45,407 bases of DNA, taken from assembly GCA_017631325.1 (NCBI GenBank), contig JAGBTM010000042.1:1-45407 (forward strand), read 5' to 3'. Below the pieces are notes generated by a model. The model did no database searches, was not told where the DNA came from, and saw nothing but the letters and a program-made list of their open reading frames with translations. The DNA comes from Clostridia bacterium. Lineage in GTDB: Bacteria > Bacillota > Clostridia > Oscillospirales > CAG-272. The position numbers were made by a program, and so were the translations under genes. Positions 15,590 through 23,255 of the stretch are shown one piece after another. The first letter of the stretch is position 1, and each line of letters begins with the position of its first letter.

Positions 15590-16045
15590 TCAGGTATGTT
15601 TTGCTTGCTCGGTACTAAAAAGGTTTTATTTACTTAGTACTCGTGCAGTTGGGTTTACTTAGCACCTCGGCGATTTAGTTTGCTTGGTACTCGTGCAGTT
15701 GAGTTTACTTAGCACCTCGGCGATTTAGTTTGATTGGTACTCGTGCAGTTGGGTTTACTTAGCACCTCAGCGATTTAGTTGCTTGGTACTCGTGCAGTTG
15801 AGTTTACTTAGCACCTCGGCGATTTAGTTGCTTGGTACTCGTGCAGTTTTGTTTGATTAGCACCTCAGCGATTTAGTTGCTTGGTGCTCGTGCAGTTGAG
15901 TTTACTTAGCACTGCGGTTGTTTTATTTGCTGGGTATTTGCGCTGTTTGATTTGCTTAACATCTTGGCGATTTTGCTTGCTCATTGTACTGTTTGGTTTG
16001 CCTAACACCTTGACTGTTTTGCGCGGTGTCCTTGGTGGTTTGGTC
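15590..16045. repeat. Minisatellite with 49/50-bp unit made of two 24/25-bp half-units
   Basis: The core TCGTGCAGTT recurs at 15641, 15691, 15741, 15790, 15839 and 15888, spaced 50, 50, 49, 49 and 49. Between these lies the second half with the core CACCTCGGCGATTTAG. The two halves are themselves alike (about 14 of 25 positions, many of the differences being transitions), so the array grew from a 25-bp ancestor. Copies decay towards both ends, with degenerate units to about 16045. The period is not a multiple of three and no frame stays open on either strand, so it is non-coding. It is 3' of the decarboxylase gene. Confidence 0.9.
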
Positions 16046-16066
16046 TGTTCTCGGGGAGCGTTATCT

Positions 16067-17404
16067 TTACGTTTTGTCCTCTTTAACCACCGACAGCGTT
16101 TTTATTCCGTAGTACTTAAATGCGTCGAGTGACGGCTTGTCTACCACCTCGCCCGATACGAGAATAGGGACGGCTGGCGGACAGCCGACTGTAACGGCCG
16201 ATAAAATCCTGCCCTCGCATTCGCTTACGGGAAGAATTTCCGAGGGGGAGAGGACGGCGTCCCTTACCCTCATTTTCGCATCTGGCAAAGAAATGGCGGG
16301 GGGCGTGTCGAGTATAGGGGCGCGAGGGGGTATTTTTATGAGTGCGTTTTCTATCGTGCGAATATCACATTCGTCGCTTGATGCTGAGAGCATAAGAACC
16401 AGATAATCTCTGTCGGCAAACTCGGGGTATACTCCCTGTGAAATAAGCAACTCAGAGAGCTCTTCACCCGTGTAGCCGTATTTTGCCGCTTCGACTGTGA
16501 TTTTGAGTGGCTCACCCTTAAGCACGGTGTATCCTGCGCTTGTAAGTCTATCCTTAAGAGCGTGTATTTTTGGAATTGTGACGTCCAGCTTATTTCTAAG
16601 CGACTCAAGATACGGGTTAGCCAAATCAAGCGACGCTAGGATAAGATAGGACGGACTTGTCGAGCCAAAGAGCGAGAGCGCAGAGCGCGCCTCACTTTCG
16701 AATGTGCTCGGGGCGTTTTTTGAGATGTGCAGATACGCGCCACCCGTGAGGGCAGAGAGCGTCTTGTGTGCGGAGTCCGAGGCAGCGTCAGCGCCTAGCT
16801 CTATCGGGTGCTCACCGAGTGCCACAAGATATGCTCCGTGAGCGTTGTCAACGAGCAGAAGAACCCCGAAATCGTGACACGCCTCGGCTATTCTCTTGAT
16901 ATCAAGGCAAAAACCAAGATAATTGGGGCTTGTTACGTAAAGAGCCGTCGGAAGCTCCTCAGCCGACGAGAGAGCCGCCCTTACGTCCTCCGGTGTGAGA
17001 CCTGAGCATAGGTAGGAAGCCCCCCTTGGCATTAGCCATTCTATATCAAAATCAAGTGTGGCAGCAGCACTGACGAATACCTTATGTACGCCGCGCGCAG
17101 CTAAAATTTTGCACCTTTTACCACTTTCGTGCGCATGCTTTACGCACAGGTAAAGCATAGCTCGTATAGAGTGTGACGAGCCCTCGGTGGAAAAGAAGGT
17201 CTTAGCACCGAAAAGCTCCGAGGCAACACCCTCACTCTCGGCAATTATTCCGTCGGCAGAGAAGAGACTGTCGGCGCCCTTGATTTCGGTAATATCGTAT
17301 TTTTCAAGTCCCATATCGCCGCGGCCCTTGTGTCCGGGCATGTGGGCTCTTGCGTAGCCGCCGTCTCCATATTCTTTAAGAAAATCCCAGATAGGTGTCT
17401 TCAT
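16067..17404 (-). CDS. PLP-dependent Orn/Lys/Arg decarboxylase-like protein
   Basis: A 445-residue fold type I PLP enzyme of the short decarboxylase group (SpeA/YaaO-like), which makes agmatine, cadaverine or putrescine from basic amino acids. It begins with WDFLKEY and the group motif HMPGHKGR (21-28). STEGSSHSI contacts cofactor phosphate, VDNAHGAY holds the ring-nitrogen Asp186, and DSAHKTLSALTGGA holds the Schiff-base Lys214. A smaller C-terminal domain follows. The ATG at 17404, with GGTGAG just upstream, is preferred over a TTG at 17416. It starts one base after the scfB stop, so the two share an mRNA. Which amino acid it uses cannot be told from sequence. Confidence 0.88.
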   Translation of the reverse strand: MKTPIWDFLKEYGDGGYARAHMPGHKGRGDMGLEKYDITEIKGADSLFSADGIIAESEGVASELFGAKTFFSTEGSSHSIRAMLYLCVKHAHESGKRCKILAARGVHKVFVSAAATLDFDIEWLMPRGASYLCSGLTPEDVRAALSSAEELPTALYVTSPNYLGFCLDIKRIAEACHDFGVLLLVDNAHGAYLVALGEHPIELGADAASDSAHKTLSALTGGAYLHISKNAPSTFESEARSALSLFGSTSPSYLILASLDLANPYLESLRNKLDVTIPKIHALKDRLTSAGYTVLKGEPLKITVEAAKYGYTGEELSELLISQGVYPEFADRDYLVLMLSASSDECDIRTIENALIKIPPRAPILDTPPAISLPDAKMRVRDAVLSPSEILPVSECEGRILSAVTVGCPPAVPILVSGEVVDKPSLDAFKYYGIKTLSVVKEDKT

Positions 17405-17405
17405 A

Positions 17406-18785
17406 TTACTCACCAAGCTCTTTGGCTATGGCCAGCATTATAGCGCACTCCATACGCTTTTTGAACAGCTCGCAGCCCGGCTTATATACACCGTTTACAG
17501 AGCCTGTTGCGTGGTAGGCGTTTGCGGCACAACCGCCGGAGCAATACAGTCTCGCCCAGCAGTCGCGACACTCTTCCTTTTTATAGAGATTTGAGTTAGC
17601 AAACTCCTCTCTTGCCGCGGTATTCGTAACACCCTCGTAAATATTGCCGAGCTTGTACTTTTCCTCGCCTACAAACTGGTGGCAGGGATAAAGCTCGCCA
17701 AAGGGTGTAACCGCCATATATTCGGTGCCCGAGCCACAGCCCGAGATGCGTTTATAGATACACGGTCCCCCCTTTAAGTCAATCATATAGTGATAGAAGG
17801 TAAAGGGACGGCCCTCCTTTTCACGCTCAAGCATAAGAGAAGCGAGCTTCTCGTACTGCTCCTTTACGATTTCCATATCCGAGGGGGTAAGCTCTGCCGA
17901 GTCCCCCGGTGCGCATACTACGGGCTCCATTGAAAGCTCGTTAAAGCCGAGATCAAGCATTACCTTTATATCCTCGAGGAAATCGGGGTTTGCGTGGGTA
18001 AAGGTGCCTCTCATATAGTAGCCCTTGCCCCCTCGCGCTTTTACGAGCTTTTGGAACTTGGGTACTATCGTATCAAAGCTTCCGCGCCCCTGATAATCCA
18101 CTCTGAAGCGGTCGTGAATTTCACGTCTGCCGTCAAGACTTAATACTACGTTTACGCACTCGCGATTTGCGAAGTCTATAACGTCGTCGTCGATAAGCAT
18201 ACCGTTGGTCGTGAGGGTGAAGCGGAAGTTCTTGTTATGCTTTTTTTCAATGCTTCTCGCGTATGCAACGAGCCTTTTGACTACGTCAAAGTTGAGAAGC
18301 GGCTCACCACCGAAGAAGTCAACCTCGAGGTTGCGTCTTTTTCCAGAGTTCTCAATAAGGAAATCAAGAGCGCGCTTTCCTACCTCGTAGCTCATTACTG
18401 CTCTCTCGCCGTGATACTTGCCCTGACTTGCAAAGCAATAGGAGCAATTGAGGTTGCAGGTGTGGGCGATGTGTAGGCAGAGTGCCTTTACTACACCTGA
18501 GGTCTTGGTTTTAAGATGGTCGGCCATAGGCTCGAAGGTGTCCTCTGTGAAAAGCTTTCCCTCGTTTTTTAGCCACTCGACCTGCTCGTAGCACTCGAGT
18601 ATGTCCTCCGGAGTCACGTCCTTATTGTCCTTATACTTTTCTGCTATGATTTTGAGGACCTCGTCCTTTGATTTTTCTTCAAAAATCGCGATAATATCGT
18701 ATGCAACGTCGTCCACTGCGTGAAGCGAGCCCGACGATACGTCGAGGACAATATTGTATCCTGAAAGCTTGTATTGATGTATCAT
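17406..18785 (-). CDS. scfB: SCIFF peptide maturase, radical SAM/SPASM enzyme
   Basis: A 459-residue enzyme that installs thioether crosslinks in the SCIFF peptide. The N-terminal 85 residues form a PqqD-like RiPP recognition element that binds the leader. The radical SAM cluster is bound by CNLNCSYC-type motif cysteines Cys110, Cys114 and Cys117 (HTCNLNCSYCFAS). The SAM-binding GGEPLLN follows. The C-terminal SPASM/twitch region carries cysteines for two auxiliary clusters, including ECRDCWARLYCSGGC. The length and the cysteine set match known SCIFF maturases such as CteB. RBS GGAG is 5 bases upstream. No strong promoter lies in front, so expression may rely on read-through from scfA. Confidence 0.95.
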   Translation of the reverse strand: MIHQYKLSGYNIVLDVSSGSLHAVDDVAYDIIAIFEEKSKDEVLKIIAEKYKDNKDVTPEDILECYEQVEWLKNEGKLFTEDTFEPMADHLKTKTSGVVKALCLHIAHTCNLNCSYCFASQGKYHGERAVMSYEVGKRALDFLIENSGKRRNLEVDFFGGEPLLNFDVVKRLVAYARSIEKKHNKNFRFTLTTNGMLIDDDVIDFANRECVNVVLSLDGRREIHDRFRVDYQGRGSFDTIVPKFQKLVKARGGKGYYMRGTFTHANPDFLEDIKVMLDLGFNELSMEPVVCAPGDSAELTPSDMEIVKEQYEKLASLMLEREKEGRPFTFYHYMIDLKGGPCIYKRISGCGSGTEYMAVTPFGELYPCHQFVGEEKYKLGNIYEGVTNTAAREEFANSNLYKKEECRDCWARLYCSGGCAANAYHATGSVNGVYKPGCELFKKRMECAIMLAIAKELGE

Positions 18786-18803
18786 AAAAACTCCGTATAA
18801 TGA

Positions 18804-18826
18804 GCCCCGTGTCGAGTTTTTGGGGC
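18804..18826. repeat. Stem-loop with the recurring GTGTCGAGTTTTT loop
   Basis: GCCCC (18804-18808) pairs with GGGGC (18822-18826). The plus strand continues GTTTTT, like a terminator, but no plus-strand gene precedes it. On the minus strand it lies in the scfB leader, 19 bases before the start codon. The loop is identical to that at 9221-9250. Confidence 0.6.
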
Positions 18827-18900
18827 GTTTTTAACTTTTTTATTAGAAATTAAGGTCTGTCGGGTAAGCGCGGGAAAGGTCGAATTGCGCCTTAAAAGGC

Positions 18901-19140
18901 TTTCGCAAGACAAAGAAGCTCGCCAAGTGCTCCTAAAGTGTTCCGTCGGGCAGTGAAATTTGGCAAGTGTTCGTAAGGCGTTCCGTCAGGCAATGAAATT
19001 CGCCGAGCGTTCATAAGGTGTTCCGTCGGGCAGTGAAATTTGGCAAGCGTTCATAAGGTGTTCCGTCAGGCAATAAAGTTCGCCGAGCGTTCCTAAGGCG
19101 TTTCGTCAGGCAATGAAATTCGCCCCGCGCTATAAAAAAT
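18901..19140. repeat. Tandem array with 40-bp unit, about six copies
   Basis: Units start at 18901, 18941, 18981, 19021, 19061 and 19101. The consensus first half is TTCCGTCAGGCAATGAAATT; the second half is CGCCGAGCGTTCATAAGGCG or a TGGCAAGTG variant. Copies 18941-18980 and 19021-19060 share TCGGGCAGTG and TGGC, while 18981, 19061 and 19101 share TCAGGCAAT and CGCC, so there is an 80-bp higher-order repeat. The first copy and the last half-copy are degenerate. A 40-bp period rules out a coding repeat. It sits between the scfA terminator and scfB. Confidence 0.9.
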
Positions 19141-19162
19141 GCCGCCTGTGCAGGCGGCATTT
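19133..19162 (-). terminator. Terminator directly after scfA
   Basis: AATGCCGCCTG and CAGGCGGCATT form an 11-bp-arm near-perfect palindrome at 19138-19161. On the minus strand it is followed by six T's, 13 bases beyond the scfA stop. It should end most scfA transcripts before scfB. Confidence 0.9.
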
Positions 19163-19174
19163 TCAGAGAGCAGA

Positions 19175-19327
19175 TTACTTGCTTTCCTTTTTGCTTTCGC
19201 ACTGCTGATTTGCAATGCCGCAGCTGGTCTTGCAAGCAGACTGGCAGGAGGTCTGGCATTCGCCGCATCCGCCATTCTTTGCGCTCTGGCAAAGGTTCTT
19301 TGTTTCGATAGTTTTGATGTGCTTCAT
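19175..19327 (-). CDS. scfA: SCIFF ribosomal peptide precursor (ranthipeptide)
   Basis: A 50-residue peptide whose first residues MKHIKTIETKNLC and core GGCGECQTSCQSACKTSC are those of the SCIFF family. Cysteines are at 13, 21, 24, 28, 32, 36 and 43. In the studied homologue CteA the maturase links Cys32 to Thr37. Here residue 37 is glycine (TSCGIANQQC), which cannot form the same gamma-carbon thioether. The ATG at 19327 has a GGAGG-like RBS (CGGAGGC) 6 bases upstream, with a consensus promoter and a strong terminator. It is on the same strand as its maturase scfB, but 389 bases away, with the 40-bp array between them. The biological role of SCIFF peptides is unknown. Confidence 0.95.
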   Translation of the reverse strand: MKHIKTIETKNLCQSAKNGGCGECQTSCQSACKTSCGIANQQCESKKESK

Positions 19328-19364
19328 AATAAGCCTCCGAGTTCAATTTATAAATTGCGTTTAA

Positions 19365-19393
19365 ATTATATCATAATTTTTAAATAAAGTCAA
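19365..19393 (-). promoter_or_regulatory. scfA: Sigma-A promoter of scfA
   Basis: On the minus strand TTGACT (19388-19393), 17-base spacer, TATAAT (19365-19370). Transcription would start about 30 bases before the ATG. Confidence 0.88.
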
Positions 19394-19439
19394 TAAATTT
19401 TCAAAAATATATTGCCTTCTGTAAAATCTTTTGACTTAA

Positions 19440-21461
19440 TCAGCTCTTAGCCGCTGTATAGCTGTATTCGTTGTATACCGTCTCGGTACCGTCAACCACA
19501 CCGACAGCGCAGAGCTTGTGTCCCTTTCCGTTCCAGTCGCAAATAGTTACGAGAATAGTGGTGGGCTCGGTGATTTCGGAAAGGAAGCCGTACTGTGCCA
19601 AAACGTTGCTCGAATAGAGCTGATACGACTGTCCGTTTGTATCCTTGAGGTTGCAGGTGGTGGAGTACTGGCTCTTTATAAACTCAGCGCTTGCTGTTAC
19701 TGCAAAAATCTTGGCTGTATCCTTAACGTCCTTTTTCTCGCATATCTTCTTTATATCAGCGAGCGTCTTGTCGGTGATTATCAAGCTCTCGGGGATTTCG
19801 TTTTGACCGTAGAAGTTCGCCTCAAGCTCAGCGTCGTTTATGCAGGCCTGAGTGTCGTCAACGTTAATTCTGACACCGCTCAGTATAACCTCGTTGCCTA
19901 TCTCGATATCAACGATATCCTTGGCGTTTTTGAAGGATACTGCTATAATACCGCCCTCGTCAATAAGGTAGAAGCCGCGGCGGTTAGCGTGAACGAAGGA
20001 GGGGCCCGCTATACCCTTTACGGTAATGGTGCTATCCGGATTTGCATTAATCGCGTCAGCGACACCGATGTAGCTGAAATCACCGTTTGCCTTAACGGTA
20101 ACGGTAATGCTCTCGCTGTACTCGTAGTTGCCGTAGCTTGCGCTGACGGTAACCGTTGCCGTGCCGAAGCCGGGGCAGTTCATAACCGCGCCGTCATCGG
20201 TGACGGTAAATTTAACGACGCTCTCGTCACTTGATGAGAACGAAAGAGTAGCACCCTCAAAGCCGAGAAGCTCGGAGGAAACGGAGGTGTTAAGAAGAAG
20301 CGCGGGGTCACCCGTATAGCTTTCCTTAATCTGAGTGAGGCCGTGATACTTTACAGCGTACTCGGGAGCGTCCTTTGTATCAAAGACGTAGCCCTCGTCG
20401 TATACCGCAACGGGCAAAAATCTGAAATAGCAGTCGGACGAGGTGGATTTAGCGTTCAGGGCGGTGATGTAAACCGTACAGAACTTGCCATCGAACTCTC
20501 TGAGCCAGGTGAAGTCAGAGCCGTTGCACTGAGTGTAGGTGTAGGTACCGGTGGTGCCATCTAAATCAAAGAAATAGAAGTTTGTATAGCCCGAGCCCTC
20601 AATTTCCTTGACAAGAGCGTTTACCTTGTAGATCTTTGAGGTGATGTCCTCGGTGACGGGTATTTCAAGGAGCTCCTTTACGCTGGTCTCTTTAACCCAG
20701 GATTTGTCGAATGTTCCGGTGGTCTTGTTGTCGTTTGAGATAACGGTTACATTCTCAATTTGAGAGGAGCCCATATAACCGAATTTCTCAGCGTTTGCCA
20801 TCTCGTCCTCGAGTATCCAATAGGCTCTGGTGCCGCTAATCGTGACACGGTTGCCCTCTTTTACGCTCTTTGCAGCCGCAGCGTCGTAAACGTATATAGA
20901 AGCAGTGTCGTCAGCGAGAATAAATCCAGAGGGGTTAAGACCGAAGGAATAGGTAATTCTTGCAACGACGCCCTCGACTGTCACCTCGCTTCCCTTGGGG
21001 AGCGCGCGAGCCTCGGAGATAGTCATGCCACTCTCTTCGCCACCGTTATCTGTGGGAGCCTTTACTTCAAGCAGAATAGCGTACCATGCAACGACGCCAC
21101 TCGGTGAGTCCGAAAGGTTTACGCACAGGGTGACCGTGGAGCCAACAACGGGCTTTTCTTCTATATCATTGTATGAAATCTCGGAGTCTCCCTCGCCCTT
21201 TGCTACGAGCGTGGTTACCGAGAGGGAGCCTGTGCTGTCTGATACGGTAATAGAGCCCGAGGACGCGTCGTCAATGGACTTGACAGTTGCGCTAATGTAG
21301 AAATCCTCGGAGATATCCTTGCTTTGTCCGTATTCCGAGAGGGCAGTGCTAATTGATACCGTCTCGTATTCGTCATCTCCGTCACCGCTTGGCGTTATAG
21401 TGCAGGCGGTGAGTAAAAGTGTGAAAATCAGCGTGATAATTAAAAAACGTAGAGCTTTCAT
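19440..21461 (-). CDS. Large lipoprotein with OB-fold-like repeats and an Ig-like domain
   Basis: A 673-residue predicted lipoprotein. The signal peptide ends in the lipobox LTAC with Cys20. I start at the ATG at 21461 because GGGAGG lies just upstream and the TTG before it overlaps the RBS. Several beta-barrel-like modules of about 100 residues repeat the pattern 'xSEVTVEGVVARITY... GFILADDTASIYVYD... KEGNRVTISG', resembling the OB-fold repeats of secreted nuclease-associated proteins (YhcR or DUF5689-like). They occur near 37-140, 147-215 and 460-560. A Big2-like stretch lies near 385-455. No nuclease domain is visible. It has its own promoter and no clear terminator. It may bind extracellular nucleic acid or sugar, which is only inference. 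Confidence 0.7.
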   Translation of the reverse strand: MKALRFLIITLIFTLLLTACTITPSGDGDDEYETVSISTALSEYGQSKDISEDFYISATVKSIDDASSGSITVSDSTGSLSVTTLVAKGEGDSEISYNDIEEKPVVGSTVTLCVNLSDSPSGVVAWYAILLEVKAPTDNGGEESGMTISEARALPKGSEVTVEGVVARITYSFGLNPSGFILADDTASIYVYDAAAAKSVKEGNRVTISGTRAYWILEDEMANAEKFGYMGSSQIENVTVISNDNKTTGTFDKSWVKETSVKELLEIPVTEDITSKIYKVNALVKEIEGSGYTNFYFFDLDGTTGTYTYTQCNGSDFTWLREFDGKFCTVYITALNAKSTSSDCYFRFLPVAVYDEGYVFDTKDAPEYAVKYHGLTQIKESYTGDPALLLNTSVSSELLGFEGATLSFSSSDESVVKFTVTDDGAVMNCPGFGTATVTVSASYGNYEYSESITVTVKANGDFSYIGVADAINANPDSTITVKGIAGPSFVHANRRGFYLIDEGGIIAVSFKNAKDIVDIEIGNEVILSGVRINVDDTQACINDAELEANFYGQNEIPESLIITDKTLADIKKICEKKDVKDTAKIFAVTASAEFIKSQYSTTCNLKDTNGQSYQLYSSNVLAQYGFLSEITEPTTILVTICDWNGKGHKLCAVGVVDGTETVYNEYSYTAAKS

Positions 21462-21489
21462 AAAACCTCCCAAAAATATTTATAAATTA

Positions 21490-21518
21490 ATTGTATACTT
21501 TTTTCTCTCTAAAGTCAA
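21490..21518 (-). promoter_or_regulatory. Sigma-A promoter of the OB-repeat lipoprotein
   Basis: On the minus strand TTGACT (21513-21518), 17-base spacer, TACAAT (21490-21495). Confidence 0.8.
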
Positions 21519-21617
21519 GAGATGCGTGCTATTTTTAAGGGATTTTATCGAAAAGGCGCGAAATTGAGATGCGCAAACCGAAAATATGAGACTTTTTATG
21601 ATATTTTGCCATTAGAC

Positions 21618-21646
21618 TTGAAATTTCAAAGTAAATATGGTAAAAT
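21618..21646 (+). promoter_or_regulatory. Sigma-A promoter upstream of the guanine riboswitch
   Basis: TTGAAA (21618-21623), 17-base spacer, TAAAAT (21641-21646). The expected start, around 21653, coincides with the first base of the aptamer. Confidence 0.85.
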
Positions 21647-21653
21647 ATACTAG

Positions 21654-21715
21654 GTTATATATGTCTGTAATCGGTCAGACGTTTCTACAAGCTACCGTAA
21701 ATAGCTGTCTATAAC
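21654..21715 (+). ncRNA. Purine riboswitch aptamer, guanine type
   Basis: P1 is GTTATA (21654-21659) with TATAAC (21710-21715). P2 is GTCTG/CAGAC around the loop TAATCGGT. J2/3 is the invariant GTTTCTAC, P3 is AGCTA/TAGCT with the loop CCGTAAA, and J3/1 reads GTCTAT. The two G's of loop 2 can pair with the two C's of loop 3, the kissing contact of this class. The base equivalent to xpt position 74 is C, predicting guanine/hypoxanthine rather than adenine. Position 73 is T where xpt has A, and an A/G mismatch replaces the 54-72 pair. After the aptamer there is an ACGGCA/TGCCGT hairpin (about 21718-21739), but no T-run, so the switching mechanism is unclear. Confidence 0.88.
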
Positions 21716-21785
21716 GAACGGCATGGATTTTTGCCGTGCGAGAGCGTAAAAACGCAGTGAAGCAAAACGGTAAGGAGATTTTCAA

Positions 21786-23165
21786 ATGAATTACGATTGT
21801 CTGATAGTCGGGGCAGGCCCCGGCGGAATTTTTTCGGCCTATGAGCTTACTCAGAAAGCGCCCGGTATGAAGGTCGCTATTTTCGAGCTTGGCTCACCTC
21901 TTTCGGGCCGTCACTGTCCTATTGACGGAGAAAAAATTAAGTCCTGTATAGGCTGTAAGACCTGCGCGATAATGAACGGATTTGGTGGCGCAGGCGCTTT
22001 TTCTGACGGAAAGTATAACATAACCAACGATTTCGGTGGCTCGCTCTATGAGTATATCGGCAGACGCCGTGCTATTGAGCTTATGGAGTACGTTGACAGC
22101 ATTAACACCTCACACGGTGGAGCAGGAACAAAAATGTACTCTACGGCCGGCAATTCCTTTAAGACCAAGTGCATACAAAACAAGCTCACCTTACTTGACG
22201 CATCGGTAAGGCATCTTGGAACCGATATCAACTACGTCGTGCTCGAAAATTTGTATAATGAGCTCAAGGATAAGGTGGATTTCTACTTCAACACACCCGT
22301 AGAAAAAATAAAGAAAAATGAACACGGGTACACCCTTTTTACTAAAAAAGGTGAATTTTGCGGTGACAAGTGTATTATTTCGGTGGGCAGAAGCGGAAGC
22401 AAGTGGATGGAGAGCGTTTGTGCCGACCTTGATATTCCGACAAACTCCAGTCGCGTTGATATAGGCGTAAGAGTAGAGATACCCGCGGTTATATTCGAGC
22501 ATATAACGAGCGAGCTTTACGAGAGCAAGATAGTATATAGAACCGAGAAGTTTGAAGACAGAGTACGCACGTTCTGTATGAACCCTCACGGCATCGTAGT
22601 AAACGAGAACACGAACGGAATTGTGACCGTAAACGGCCACAGCTTTGAGGACCCCGAGAAGAAGACCGAGAACACGAACTTTGCTCTTCTTGTTGCAAAG
22701 CATTTTTCAGAGCCGTTCAAGGACTCTAACGGATACGGCGAGAATATTGCCAGACTCTCAAATATGCTCGGTGGAGGAGTTATAGTTCAGCGCTTTGGCG
22801 ACCTTGAGAGAGGTAGACGGAGCACGAGGCAAAGAATAGAGGAAAACACGGTAAGACCCACTCTTTCGGCAACGCCCGGTGACCTTTCGCTTGTTCTTCC
22901 CAAGAGAATACTCGACGGTATTATCGAGATGATTTACGCGCTTGATAAAATAGCGCCCGGTATGGCAAACGACGATACTCTTCTTTACGGAGTTGAGGTT
23001 AAGTTCTACAATATGGAGGTTGAGCTTGATGAAAATCTCCAAACGCGCCACGAGGGACTTTACGTAATAGGCGACGGCAGCGGAGTTACTCACTCGCTCT
23101 CGCACGCCTCGGCAAGCGGTGTTTACGTCGCGGATATTATAGCCTCTGATTTTAATAAAGCATAA
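21786..23165 (+). CDS. FAD-dependent dehydrogenase, COG2509 type
   Basis: A 459-residue flavoprotein. The Rossmann FAD motif VGAGPGG is at 8-14, and the C-terminal FAD signature LYVIGDGSGVTHSL with the A-S-G-V-Y-V-A-D helix closes the site. A cysteine-rich stretch (CPIDGEKIKSCIGCKTC) followed by GFGGAGAFSDGK is characteristic of COG2509 proteins and could hold a cluster or be redox-active. No biochemical role is firmly established for the group. The gene follows a guanine riboswitch by 70 bases, with RBS AAGGAG, which ties its expression to purine levels. A strong terminator follows, so it is monocistronic. Confidence 0.85.
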   Translation: MNYDCLIVGAGPGGIFSAYELTQKAPGMKVAIFELGSPLSGRHCPIDGEKIKSCIGCKTCAIMNGFGGAGAFSDGKYNITNDFGGSLYEYIGRRRAIELMEYVDSINTSHGGAGTKMYSTAGNSFKTKCIQNKLTLLDASVRHLGTDINYVVLENLYNELKDKVDFYFNTPVEKIKKNEHGYTLFTKKGEFCGDKCIISVGRSGSKWMESVCADLDIPTNSSRVDIGVRVEIPAVIFEHITSELYESKIVYRTEKFEDRVRTFCMNPHGIVVNENTNGIVTVNGHSFEDPEKKTENTNFALLVAKHFSEPFKDSNGYGENIARLSNMLGGGVIVQRFGDLERGRRSTRQRIEENTVRPTLSATPGDLSLVLPKRILDGIIEMIYALDKIAPGMANDDTLLYGVEVKFYNMEVELDENLQTRHEGLYVIGDGSGVTHSLSHASASGVYVADIIASDFNKA

Positions 23166-23210
23166 CGGTGAGCATAGCAAACCTCACAACTCCAAGCTAA
23201 AACGACAGAA

Positions 23211-23255
23211 AAAGAGCAGGCACATAAGGTTTTATACCTTGCGTGTTTGCTCTTT
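23211..23255 (+). terminator. Long-stem terminator after the flavoprotein gene
   Basis: A 19-base arm beginning AAAGAGCAGGCACATAAGG (23211-23229) pairs with 23237-23255 with a few G-T pairs and mismatches. It has a 7-base A/T loop. Confidence 0.85.

Noticed and set aside
15881-16132. Small plus-strand frame inside the minisatellite.
   Set aside because: It starts in the repeats, has no RBS, and repeats of 49/50 bp shift frame every unit.
18901-19140. CRISPR array.
   Set aside because: Repeat units are directly contiguous with no unique spacers, and no cas genes are present. The same holds for 15590-16045.
19011-19346. A 111-codon minus-strand frame overlapping scfA.
   Set aside because: It covers scfA in another frame and runs through the 40-bp array; the true gene there is the 50-residue SCIFF peptide.
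21716-21745. Intrinsic terminator for the guanine riboswitch.
   Set aside because: The ACGGCA/TGCCGT stem is followed by GCGAGAGC, not by a T-run.
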